DNA from: Siphonodentalium dalli
Lineage: Eukaryota; Mollusca; Scaphopoda; Gadilida; Siphonodentaliidae
NCBI GenBank assembly: GCA_032622095.1
Contig: CP136068.1
Location: 113,783,546-113,847,545 of the forward strand
Direction of reading: 5' to 3'
DNA length: 64,000 nt
Below, piece by piece: positions 1-10,635 of the stretch. The notes under the pieces are model-generated. The model searched no databases, was not told the origin of the DNA, and saw nothing but the letters and a program-made list of their open reading frames with translations. A program made the position numbers and the translations under genes. Each line of letters starts with the position of its first letter. Position 1 is the first letter of the stretch.

Positions 1-310
1 CAAAATAACATTGAATGTCTCAATGACATCAACAGCTTGAAGATGGGAATAACCCACCATATATCGTAGATATTCAACCAGGCTCTGCTTAAGTTTGTTA
101 ATTGATGACTGATGTACATGTACAATACACACAAATAGTAATAACAATTAACGTTATGATTTTGAAACTAACCATGATAGAATATTGACAGTAAGGTTGT
201 ATTAACTACTACAAGTACTATTAGTAACAATAGTACTACTGTTCTAGCATAATATATGTTACATGATGTATGGGAAATATTAAAGGACAAAACAATAGTT
301 ACAATATAAT
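1..310. other. AT-rich stretch, no gene seen
   Basis: I see only AT-rich, low-complexity sequence with no splice-bounded open frame, no RNA-gene motif and no clear repeat boundary. Confidence 0.4.
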
Positions 311-311
311 T

Positions 312-812
312 ATAACACTTTTGTTTAATTAAGCGCAAGAAGAGCTAATTTCGCTTAAGCGCAATATGGGAATCTATATTGTGCTTAAGCGCAATATGGA
401 AGTATTTAACTGTGTTTAAGTGGAATGTTGGAATTTTCATATTGCGCTTAGATAATAAAACTCAATAAGGTATCTCTTAATAAGGAATATATTATATATA
501 GTACATAAACTCCCTATAATTCAGGTGGTGTAGTCCATCTCTATGGTACAATGAGTGGAACAAATATAGGATTATTCTACTATTTGCACAAGGGCGATCT
601 AACGAGAGAGATATTAATTGCGCTTAAGTGCAATATGGATGTAATTTCGCTTATGTGTTATAAGGAATGTCTTATTACACTTAAGCGCAACAAGAATATT
701 CCTTATTTCACAGGAACATCATATTGTGCTTAAGCGCAATAAGGTATCTCTAACTTCGCTTAAGCACAATAACTTAAGGAATATTCTTATTGGGCTTGAG
801 CGCAATTAGTTA
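312..812. repeat. Cluster of a palindromic CTTAAGCGCAAT motif
   Basis: The motif GCTTAAGCGCAAT or close variants recurs around ten times at uneven spacing, for example near 355, 390, 620, 685, 728 and 765. Its core GCGCTTAAGCGC is self-complementary, so each copy can form a short hairpin or be read on both strands. Copies are commonly followed by AAGGAATAT or AATATGG. The spacing is irregular, so this is neither a simple satellite nor a CRISPR-like array. The small open frame at 551-733 runs through the motifs and is not taken as a gene. Confidence 0.7.
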
Positions 813-1204
813 TTCGGTTAGTTAAATAATAAGTTATTCGATATGTTTTTTTTCATTACCGTGCGATTCCTTAAGTTATTGCAGTTAATCGAAATTCTCT
901 ATTAAATGTCAATTTGGTTTCCCATAGAGATCATCAACGATGTCTATGCGCAAGGGGGACCCAAGTCAATCTTCTCTGTTTGGGATTCCAATTGTTTGCT
1001 TATTAAATATGCACATATGCTTAAGATACAGTCGCGCGCGATGCGCGCTCCCGTAGGTCGGGTTTTGGATCCCAGTTAATGAAAATATCATTGAAATAAT
1101 CGGTTTCCCCCAATAAACATCCATATATTCAATATACATGTTTTTGGAGCAGAATTAGGTAGACCATATTGGACGCCATCATGGAATTTAATTTTTTTGT
1201 TTAA
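813..1204. other. Gene-free stretch with a GC-rich patch
   Basis: No gene is seen. A GC-rich patch near 1032-1070 ends in a GGTTTTGGATCCC-like string that loosely recalls a decayed Pol III B box, but no matching A box is visible, so I do not call a SINE or tRNA. Confidence 0.35.
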
Positions 1205-1221
1205 TTTTCACACATATTTAT

Positions 1222-1306
1222 TAGTTATGTGGATGGAGTTCTCATTAAACCTCACATCTTTATATTGGTTATGTGGATTGAGTTATCATTAAATCTCATA
1301 TCCTTA
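1222..1306 (+). repeat. Two direct copies of a TGTGGATTGAG unit
   Basis: Two adjacent units of about 47 bp share TTATGTGGATTGAGTT, CATTAAACCTCACATC and TTATATTGG. The unit recurs at about 6552-6596 and 6722-6755 in the same orientation and at about 6421-6456 in reverse. It marks the outer edges of the large inverted repeat between them and probably belongs to its outer arms. Confidence 0.7.
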
Positions 1307-1512
1307 TATTGGTTACAGTAATGCCCAAAGTAATTGACCACTTAACCACAGCAGAATTATGGATAATTTTCCTGTGGTTAAGACGTCAATGACTTTGGAC
1401 AGCAGAATTATGGGTAATTTTTCAGCATTTAAAATCCTGACAAATTACACATTATTATGCAGTGGTTAAGTGGTCAATTACTTTGGGCATTACAGTAACC
1501 AATATAATAGTC
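1299..1512. mobile_element. Palindromic MITE, copy 1
   Basis: The ends are inverted copies of ACAGTAATGCCCAAAG followed by TAATTGACCACTTAACCAC (about 1314-1350 and 1459-1496), with palindromy continuing out to TATATTGG. The core reads CAGTAATGCCC next to TA, which resembles Tc1/mariner-type termini, but a mutated right end keeps this at inference. Two shorter relatives sit at 6456-6551 and 6596-6728. No coding capacity is seen. In the large inverted repeat, this element interrupts the left arm at a point where the right arm is continuous, so it inserted after the palindrome formed. Confidence 0.75.
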
Positions 1513-2879
1513 GGGGAGCCAATAAGGTCCACCTGCACCCCCCCCCGATGATTACAAATAACCTTATGTTTATTGTTCCCTATGGTATACAGATAAAGAA
1601 TCCGGATTTCACCGAAAAATAAAGTTGGCCCTACTAGGTGCTAGAGCCATTTGAATCCAAGATGGCCGCCATTTCCTTAATTCCGACCAGCTGTATTTAA
1701 TCGTTGTAATAGATCGGTTGTTAGCAAAAAGACACAGACATGCCATTTTGTTGGTATGATGTCCTTCTTCAAAAGAACGGCAAATAATTTCAAAAAAAAT
1801 TCAATATGGCCGCCGTAAAATGACGTCATATGCACGAAAATAGGAAATTTAATTAATATTTCACAATATCTTCCATTTTTCTTCACATTAATCATTAGTA
1901 AATGGCAATGTTTTCGAGACAGTCATCAAGCGTGATATTATAGCGTCATTTTAAGACATTTGACATTGACGAGGGTTCCGTAATAGATACAGCAAAAAGG
2001 ATTTGAAAAAGAGGGGTGAAATTTTCGATTTTTTTGGAAGACGATTTTTGATAGTCATTTTAACGACAAACCACACAGGCTGTTAATAGAATGTCAACAA
2101 CTATGTCCTTTGTTTTATTGGACGGATGTTTTACTTCAATGGGAATGAAATTGGTGTAGAAAATTTCCAAAATGGCCGCCGAAAATATGAAAAATGGTAA
2201 ATATTTCTCCAGGGTGTCTTGCAATGGCTTACAAGTTGTGGTTGATATAAAATTGGCTAATCTGTATTATATACATTGAATACTAACATGTCTTATGCAC
2301 CATGGATCATTGTTTCTATTGTCAGAACTGATATCACCAGAAATATTGGATTTTTCTCTCGCAAACTTGACATAAATATCGGCAAAAATTAACTTTTCAG
2401 GGTTGGACAATTGTTTTAAGTAAAATGCAACTATCATTGGTATCAAAGGTATTTATTGTTTTGGTCTATCTTAAATGTGTCAAACTACGGTGTTTATAGA
2501 CCAAATTGCTCAAGATGGCTTCCAAAATAGCAACCAAATTTGTAAAAAGTTAATTTTTTACATATACCCCGAACAGTATTCTCTGTGTTATCCGACAAGG
2601 TAGTAAATTGTGACTCACTTAGTTATTATACGTGTTAGTTAATTAACTGACAACTACGTTCTATTATGTTTGTCCCAGTTCCGTATGGGGCATGACAAAT
2701 TCATTTTAAAGTTGCAGTATGGAATTTTGCGGAGAACCTCTTTTGTGATTCTTGCCATATTATTGAAAGGAAATACACCGTACAGTCACTACATGTATAC
2801 AGAACTTTGAAACGGAACTGAGATTAACCATAATATGTGGCTATTCTGGTCCATTATGATAAAACATATCAACTGGATA

Positions 2880-3800
2880 CAGGGTGGATGCCAAGATGGC
2901 AGCCAGGGAGTTACTATATGATCAAAGGTGAGGTGAATAGGTATACATGGAGTTATTGTATGGTCAATGGTGAGATGAGTACATGTATGTATACAATGAG
3001 TGACTGTATGATCATAAATGTAATGAATAGCTATACAGGGAGTGACTAAATGGTCATGTGTCAGGTGTATGAGTATACCCGGTGTTCCTGCTTGGTGACT
3101 CGTGGCGGTATGGTCATGTGTAGGTTATACGGGTATACACATGTGTTGCTATATGGTCATGGGCGAGGGGTATGTGTATATAACGAGCGGCTATATGGCC
3201 ATGGATGATGTGCATATGCATACATGGAGTGAATATACTGACATGGCTGGGGAGTATTAGTATATATTGTGTGGCTATTCTGCTATGATGTGACAAATGG
3301 GGATACAGGGAGTGACATGGCCAAGGGTGAGGTGAATATATATACAATGATTGACCATGATCATGTATGAATGTTTTGAATAGGTATACAGGGGTGACTA
3401 TATGGCCATAGGTCAGATGAAGGAGTATACCAGGTGCCATGGGTGAGGGTAAGTGTATGAAGCGAGTGGCTATATGACCATTGGTGAGGTGGATATGTAT
3501 ACCCGGGGTGACTCTATGGTCATTATTGTGGTGTTGATGTATATATTGAATGTCTATTTTACCATGTGTGTGTGGAGAATAGGGATACATGGGATGACCG
3601 TATGGCCAATGGTGAGGTGATGTGAATGGGTATACGAGGAATGACTCTATGGTTATGGGTCATGATTAGGATTATACCCGGTGTGCCTGCATTGTGACTC
3701 ATGGCTGTATGGCCATCCATGGTCATGGGTCAGGTGTACCTTTATACAGTTGGTCACTATATTGTTATGTCTGTGGTGTTATGTATATATGGAATGACTG
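2880..3800 (+). repeat. 42-bp minisatellite, left inner arm
   Basis: Units of about 42 bp resemble GTGACTGTATGGTCATGGG followed by TGAGGTGAATAGGTATACA. Copies are diverged, with insertions and deletions. Because 42 is a multiple of three, the reverse strand carries a long open frame at 3114-3590 built from a 14-residue histidine-rich period. This is a consequence of the repeat, not evidence of a gene. Confidence 0.8.
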
Positions 3801-3826
3801 TGTGGTAATGGGTGGCTATCGCTTTT

Positions 3827-3918
3827 CACGTTTAAAGTTCCCCCATGTACACAAACAATATCAAGGTGGAGAACTCTTTTACATGAACGCTCTATTGATT
3901 AACATATTCTTGAGTTAT
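3827..3918. other. Spacer at the centre of the inverted repeat
   Basis: This unique segment of about 92 bp is flanked by GGGTGGCTATCGCTTTTCAC and, inverted, GTGGAAAGCGATAGCCACCC, which are the innermost matched ends of the two arms. No gene is seen. Confidence 0.7.
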
Positions 3919-3939
3919 TGTGGAAAGCGATAGCCACCC

Positions 3940-5060
3940 AAATGACACATGTACAACCCACCCATGACCTCATATGTACATAAACACCACACAAATGACA
4001 ATATAGTCACCCACTCTATACACGTACACCTGACCATACAGCCATATGTGGTTATACCGGTACATGCCACAAATGACGATACAGCCATGAGTCACCATGC
4101 ATGAACACCAGGTATACTCCTACACCTGACCATATAGTCACTCTATGTATACATATTCACCACATTCACGATCATACGGTCACTCATTGTATACCTATTC
4201 ACCTCACTATGGACCATACAGCCACTACATGTATATCTATTCGCCATACCATGACCATAGAGTCAATCCAGATATACATATACACCTCACCAATGGTGAG
4301 CCCTTCCAAATATACAAATACCCGCACACACGACCACTCATAAGTTTCATACTTGCATATACACCTCACACATGACAATTCAGCAACTCACTGTATACTC
4401 ATACACGCCATCCATGATCATTCATCTACAGCATATAGACCACCGATGATAATACATCGACAACATATATAAATATACGACCCACCCGTTACCAAAAGGG
4501 CACTCCCTATATAGCCACACGCTATCCAATGACCATCCAGCTTATACCAGGTATGCATATAACTTCAATCTTGACCGTAAAGGCATACCATGTGCACCTA
4601 TATACATTACCCATAACCATAAAATGACTCCCTATTTATCTACGCACTCCATCCATGATCATACAGACGGCACAAATATACATATACACCCACATGTCAC
4701 AATACAGCCACACACGGTACACATATACATCCCACCACGACCTTACAGTCACTCCATATATACATAAATAACACACGGATGACCATGCAGCTACTCTCGT
4801 TATATCTATACACCACATCAATGCCCATGCGGTCACATCGGCCACACAGAACAATACACCGTACAGTCACTACATGTATACCGATTCACCTCACACATGC
4901 CCATACAGCCACTCCTTATATGCCTATGCACTCACCATGGACACCCCACTCATAACCATATAGTCACTCCTTGTATACCTATTCACATCATTCATGACCA
5001 TACAGTAACTCCTTGTATACATATTCACATCACCTATGATCATACAGTAACTCCCTGGCT
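3940..5060 (-). repeat. 42-bp minisatellite, right inner arm (inverted)
   Basis: The same 42-bp unit as in the left inner arm is present in reverse orientation, read on the plus strand as TGTATACCTATTCACCTCA followed by CCATGACCATACAGTCACTC. The open frames at 4101-4343, 4145-4375 and 4897-5121 are repeat translations with HDHTVTPCIHIH-like periods and are not called as genes. Confidence 0.8.
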
Positions 5061-6455
5061 GCCATCTTGGCATCCATCTTTTATCCAGTTGATCACTTTT
5101 TATCATAATGGTCCAGAATAGCCACATATTATGGTTAATCTCAGTTCCGTCTCAAATTTCTGCCCATTTCCTTTCTATAATATGGCCAGAATCACAAAAG
5201 AGGTTCTCCGCAAAATTCCATACTGCAACTTTAAAATGAATTTGTCATGCCCCATACGGAACTGGGACAAACAGAATAGAACGTAGTTGTCAGTTAATAA
5301 ACTAACACGTATAATAACCAAGTGAGTCACAGTTTGCTATCTTGTCGGATAACGTAGATAATAATATTCGGGATATATGTAAAAAATTAACTTTTTACAA
5401 ATTTGGTTGCCATTTTGGAAGCCATCTTGAGCAATTTGGTCTATAAACACCGTAGTGTGACACATTTAAGATAGACCAAAACAATTAATACCTTTGATAC
5501 CAATGATAGTTGCATTTTACTTAAAACAATTGTCCAACCCTGAAAAGTGAATTTTTGCCGATATTTATGTCAAGTTTGTGAGAGAAAAATCCAATATTTC
5601 TGGTGATGTCAGTGGTGACAATAGTAACTATGATCCTTGGTGCATCAGACATGTTAGTATTCAATGTATATAATACAGATTAGCCAATTTTATATCAACC
5701 ACAACTTGTAAGCCATTGCAGGACACACTGGGGCAATATTTACCATTTTTCATATTTTCTCGGCCATTTTCACCAATTTCATTCCCATTGAAGTAAAACA
5801 TCCGTCCAATAAAATAGCACATAGTTGTTGATATGCTATTAACAGCCTGTGTGGTTTGTCGATAAAATGACTATCAAAATCGTCTTGCAAAAAAAATCGA
5901 AAATTTCACCCTATTTTTCAAATCCTCTTTCTGTATCTATTACGGAAGCCTCGTAAATGGCAAATGTCTTAAAATGACGCTATAATATCACGCTTGATGA
6001 CTATCTAAAACAAAAGCATTTACTAATGATTAATGTGAAGAAAAATACAAGATATGGTGAAATATTAATTAAATTTCCTATTTTCGTGCATATGACGTCA
6101 TTTTTCGGCGGCAATTTTGAATTTTTTTTTAAATATTTGCCGTCATTTTGAAGAAGGACATCATACCAACAAAATGGCATACATTTTGTCTGTGTCTTTT
6201 GCTAACAACCGATCTATTACAACGATTAAATACAGCTGGTCGGAATTAGAGGAAATGGCGGTCATCTTGGATTCAAATGGCTCTAGCACCTAGTAGGGCC
6301 ACCTTTATTTTTCGGTGAAATCCGGATTCTTTATCTGGATACAATAGGGAACAATAAATATAAGGTTATTTGTAATCATCGGGGGGGGGGTGCAGGTGGA
6401 CCTTATTGGCTCCCCGACTATAAGGATGTGAGGGTTAATGATAACCCAATCCACA

Positions 6456-6551
6456 CACAGTAATGTCCAAAGTAATTGACGTCTTAACCACAGCAAAATT
6501 ATCCATAATTCTGCTGTGGTTAAGTGGTCAATTACTTTGGACATTACTGTA
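6456..6551. mobile_element. Palindromic MITE, copy 2
   Basis: A nearly perfect hairpin of about 96 bp with ends CAGTAATGTCCAAAGTAATT and the complement ending GGACATTACTG, followed by TA. It is an internally deleted relative of the element at 1299-1512. The frame on the reverse strand at 6305-6544 is a by-product of the palindrome and the adjoining arm. Confidence 0.75.
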
Positions 6552-6595
6552 TGTGGATTGAGTTATCATTAAACCTCAAATCCTTATATTGGTTA

Positions 6596-6728
6596 AAGTA
6601 ATGCCCAAAGTAATTGACCACTTAACCACAGCAGAATTATGGGTAATTTTTCAGCATTTAAAATCCTGACAAGTTACCCATTATTCTGCTTTTGGTAAGT
6701 GGTCAATTACTTTGGACATTACTGTATG
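6596..6728. mobile_element. Palindromic MITE, copy 3
   Basis: It shares terminal CCCAAAGTAATTGACCAC and the internal AATTTTTCAGCATTTAAAATC with the copy at 1299-1512 and ends GGACATTACTG before TA. It lies directly downstream of one TGTGGATTGAG unit and upstream of another, so MITEs and units alternate at this edge. Confidence 0.7.
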
Positions 6729-6846
6729 TAGATGGAGTTAGGCCTCACATCAGTGTGTGGGGGATTTTGGACCTTGACTTGGAACCTTTGGTTTTTAACG
6801 CAACAAATGCGAGTACACCTTATACACAATTTTTTTATGTAGCCAG

Positions 6847-7870
6847 AGATAATGCTTATAAGTTTATTTTGCGATCAAACGTCAGTGCAGCTCAGCAGAA
6901 ACGCATAGGTACTACTTCAATTCAGCAGAAACGCATGAGTCCTACGATTATAGACACCCACTGGACGCGCTTCGCCCGTCGGTCAGTGGGTGAAAAAGTA
7001 CATTTGATTTTAAGCCAAAAGTAGAATTTAGACATTTTTGGTAATTGTCTTCCAATTAGTTAAAAAGAAGACAAAATTGTTCGATAGTACAGTGTATCAT
7101 CATTATTGCATATTTCTGACTGTGCCATACTAAGCGTATATCACGTTACGTTTCGGCTCGTTACCTGCGGTGGTTGTTGACGCGGTGGCGGGAGGAGCGG
7201 CCGCTGTTCACGCGGCGGTGGCAGATGAAGTTGTTGTTGTTTTTTGTTGTTGTTTTTTGTTGCGGCAGTCGTTGGTGTGGCGGTTGTCGAAGTTACGGTA
7301 GTTGAAGTGATGCTGGCACCTTCTGTCATTGTGGTTGTTGTGGCACTCATGTGGTCGGTGCTCGTAGTGATCGGACATGCCAAACCGAGAGTTAACCACT
7401 TAATGACGGGAGCGTCGATGATGCAGCATTACAATGATTACACGCCCTGCGCTGTTGTATTATTCTACATACGAGGCTCCATTGTGAGACTCACACATAT
7501 AAGATAATGTATTAGCACAGGGATTTCACAAATTTCAGGAAGCTATAGTCATGTAAGCGCTAATGTAATTCATGTATGTTAACTGGGTTTTGTCTGCATA
7601 GGCACCTTTATTACAAAACGTTTCCAATATTCACTTCTTGCAACTTATGTCGAATATGACCCCATGCATGCTCAAACCAAACCGTGTGGATATTGTGTAA
7701 GTGTATCATTATTATTAACTTACAGTTGCATTAGCTATGAAACTATGATATACTGCACGAATAAATAATAGATACCCGACTGAAACAACAGGCCAGATGC
7801 ACGAATCCAAATGCAAACCGTTCAATTAGGACACACATCCAAGAACGTAATTAAAACGTACCTTTCGTAC
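6847..7870 (+). repeat. Direct duplication, copy A (unique part)
   Basis: This kilobase is repeated at 9588-10632 with very few differences, starting at GATAATG, T-TATAAGTTTATTTTGCG. It contains a hairpin (about 6957-6991) with stem CCCACTGAC/GTCAGTGGG-like arms around CGCTTCGCCCG, and a TTG/GTT-rich stretch near 7225-7345. Three frames are open through that stretch on both strands because it is low-complexity; none has a recognisable domain, so no gene is called. It runs directly into a 48-bp satellite, and the pair moved as a unit. Confidence 0.85.
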
Positions 7871-8393
7871 TGATAAGAATTAAGAATAGCTAATAATAGT
7901 CACATAATGCACTACCACTGATAAGAATTACGAATACCTAATAGTAGTCGCATAATGAACTACCACTGATAAGAATTACGAATACCTAATCGTAGTCGCA
8001 CAATTAACTACTACTGATAAGAATTACGAATAAATAATAGTAGTCCCACAATGAACTACGAATAGCTAATAGTAGTCGCATAACGAACTACTACTGAAAA
8101 GAATTACGAATAGCTAATAGTAGTCGCATAATGAGCTACCACTGATATGAATTACGAATAGCTAATAGTAGTCGCATAATGAACCACTACTGATAATAAT
8201 TACGAATAGCTAATAGTAGTCGCATAATGAACTACCACTGATATGAATTACGAATAGCTAATAGTAGTCGCATAATGAACTACAACTGATAATAATTACG
8301 AATAGCTAATAATAGTGGAATAATGAACTACTACTGATAAGAATTACGAATAAATAGTAGTGATCGCATAGCGAACTACTACTGATAACATAA
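7871..8393 (+). repeat. 48-bp satellite, short array
   Basis: About ten units of the 48-bp repeat GATAAGAATTACGAATAGC, TAATAGTAGTCGCATAATGAA, CTACTACT. Units vary mostly by single substitutions. The array is the short counterpart of the large array at 10636-13612. Confidence 0.9.
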
Positions 8394-9587
8394 ATCCCCA
8401 CACATCACTATTATTAGGCCATCACGATTATTAGGCACCTGAGAGTATATAAGTAAGTGATCAAATATTACGTAACGTGACTATAGCGATGAAAAAAAAA
8501 ATTGGACCGGGATTAGAGGTTGGTTTATATGTGGATAATTGGATATGGAATTCATACCGATGAAACGATAAAAATTAGCAGAGCGATAAAGACCAATGTT
8601 GACACTTAGTCAGGCTACGTGGGGGAAAGAGGGGTTGATACGATATACCGAAATAAATTTGTCGAGTGATAATGACCAATGTTGACGTATAAAGTAACGC
8701 GACTGTACTGTCGCACAATTATCAGGTAAAACTGGTCAAATATGGACTCTGGTGCCCAATATGAAACAGCTCAGAAAACATTCGCAGGGCCCTAAAATTT
8801 ATTTAATATGGGATCTGCCATTCAAATCGATTTATGTCGATAAAACTGTTATTTTTCAAAATTTTAAGCTGAGACTTGGTGTGTCTGCGTGGAATACTTA
8901 TATATTCATAAAATGATAGGGTACAACACGTAATTATGTTTTAGATATATCAGAACAATCCTTCCAAATCACCTTCCAAGATATCCAAGAAAGTTTTAAT
9001 AGCTTAGAAGACTGAACAGCCGAAATGAATGAATTAATAATCGTCATTGGAGGCTTCGCTTCGCGGTGACGGTTGGCAATTATCGCAATACGATAGGGGA
9101 ACACTTTGACTTTCGTACTCATATTTCACCAATTTTTGTACCTGGCTTTCACGGGAAAATGGCTAATTTGACTCTATTTGTCGTTATATACATATTATAC
9201 ATATTTATCACCCCATTTATTATTCATTTTCATAAAAATAAAATAAAAGAAGCAGAAGATGACATGTTTAAACTGTTTTAAGCATGAATATGGCGATAAG
9301 TTGTTATCAGAGTATGGTATACTTATGATAGTTACGTTACGCACACGGTGTTCCAATATCCTATTGCGATAATCGCTTAATTTAACTCTTCGGTCTTCAA
9401 CGGCATTTCAATTGGTTGAAATTGAAATTTCTCAAGTTCCAGCTCAACCCGAATCTAGTTACCCAATTGGTAGAAATACTTTAGCAGTTATTCTTAGTTT
9501 TATAAGTTATAACTCTAATTTTATTGACGATACGAGCTCAACATCATAATATGTCACTGTTTATGGCGGTGTTATCCAAACGTGTGC
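8394..9587. other. Sequence between the two duplicated blocks
   Basis: No supported gene. The open frame at 9066-9281 is hydrophobic and AT-driven with no recognised domain. A short inverted match (ATTATCGCAATACGATAGG at about 9078 and its imperfect complement near 9358) brackets about 280 bp and may be a decayed MITE. Confidence 0.4.
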
Positions 9588-10635
9588 TTTGATAATGATT
9601 ATAAGTTTATTTTGCGATCAAACGTCAGTGCAGCTCAGCAGAAACGCATAGGTACTACTTCAATTCAGCAGAAACGCATGAGTCCTACGATTATAGACAC
9701 CCACTGGACGCGCTTCGCCCGTCGGTCAGTGGGTGAAAAAGTACATTTGATTTTAAGCCAAAAGTAGAATTTAGACATTTTTGGTAATTGTCCTCCAATT
9801 AGTTAAAAAGAAGACAAAATTGTTCGATAGTAGAGTGTATCATCATTATTGCATATTTCTGACTGTGCCATACTAAGCGTATATCACGTTACGTTTCGGC
9901 TCGTTACCTGCGGTGGTTGTTGACGCGGCGGCGGGAGGAGCGGCCGCTGTTCACGCGGCGGTGGCAGATGAAGTTGTTGTTTTTTGTTTTGTTTTTTTTT
10001 TGTTGCGGCAGTCGTTGGTGTGGCGGTTGTTGAAGTTACGGTGGTTGAAGTGATGCTGGCACCTTCTGTCATTTTGGTTGTGGTTGTTGTGGCACTCATG
10101 TGGTCGGTGCTCGTAGTGATCGGACATGCCAAACCGAGAGTTAACCACTTAATGACGGGAGCGTCGATGATGCAGCATTACAATGATTACACGCCCTGCG
10201 CTGTTGTATTATTCTACATACGAGGCTCCATTGTGAGACTCACACATATAAGATAATGTATTAGCACAGGGATTTCACAAATTTCAGGAAGCTATAGTCA
10301 TGTAAGAGTTAATGTAATTCATGTATGTTAACTGGGTTTTGTCTGCATATGCACCTTTATTACAAAACGTTTCCAATATTCACTTCTTGCAAACTTATGT
10401 CGAATATGACACCGAAACACGTTGCACTATATGCATGCACACATGCATGCTCAAACCAAAACGTGTGGATATTGTGTAAGTGTATCATTATTATTAACTT
10501 ACAGTTGCATTAGCTATGAAACTATGATATACTGCACGAATAAATAATAGATACCCGACTGAAACAACAGGCCAGATGCACGAATCCAAATGCAAACCGT
10601 TCAATTAGGACACACGTCCAAGAACGTAATTAAAA
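9588..10635 (+). repeat. Direct duplication, copy B (unique part)
   Basis: Near-identical to 6847-7870. Differences are a longer T-run near 9988, a few substitutions, and about 28 extra bases near 10411-10439. The reverse-strand threonine-rich frame is present in both copies, but the whole block is conserved at base level, so this says nothing about selection on a protein. Confidence 0.85.

Larger units (their letters stand above)
1507..6422. mobile_element. Giant inverted repeat, foldback-like element
   Basis: The left arm 1507-3826 and right arm 3919-6422 are inverted copies around a spacer of about 92 bp. The outermost arm begins AGTCGGGGAGCCAATAAGG and its complement ends the right arm at about 6422. 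The outer 1.35 kb of each arm (to about 2860 and from about 5065) is near-identical, while the inner 1 kb of each arm is a 42-bp minisatellite in opposite orientation. Long inverted repeats carrying internal tandem units are the hallmark of foldback elements. No transposase frame is seen, so it would be non-autonomous. An alternative is a palindromic segmental duplication. Confidence 0.8.

Noticed and set aside
312-812. CRISPR-like array
   Set aside because: Spacing is irregular, the motif is a short palindrome with variable flanks, and the window is eukaryotic.
1030-1075. Possible tRNA-derived SINE remnant
   Set aside because: A B-box-like string is present without an A box at the right distance.
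3114-3590. 158-codon reverse-strand frame rich in His, Ile and Thr
   Set aside because: It is a translation of the 42-bp minisatellite (14-residue period) and has equivalents on the plus strand in the inverted arm.
7141-7383. Threonine-rich reverse frame, conserved in the copy at 9884-10132
   Set aside because: The whole 1-kb block is conserved at base level and several frames on both strands are open in this low-complexity stretch, so there is no sign of selection on a protein.
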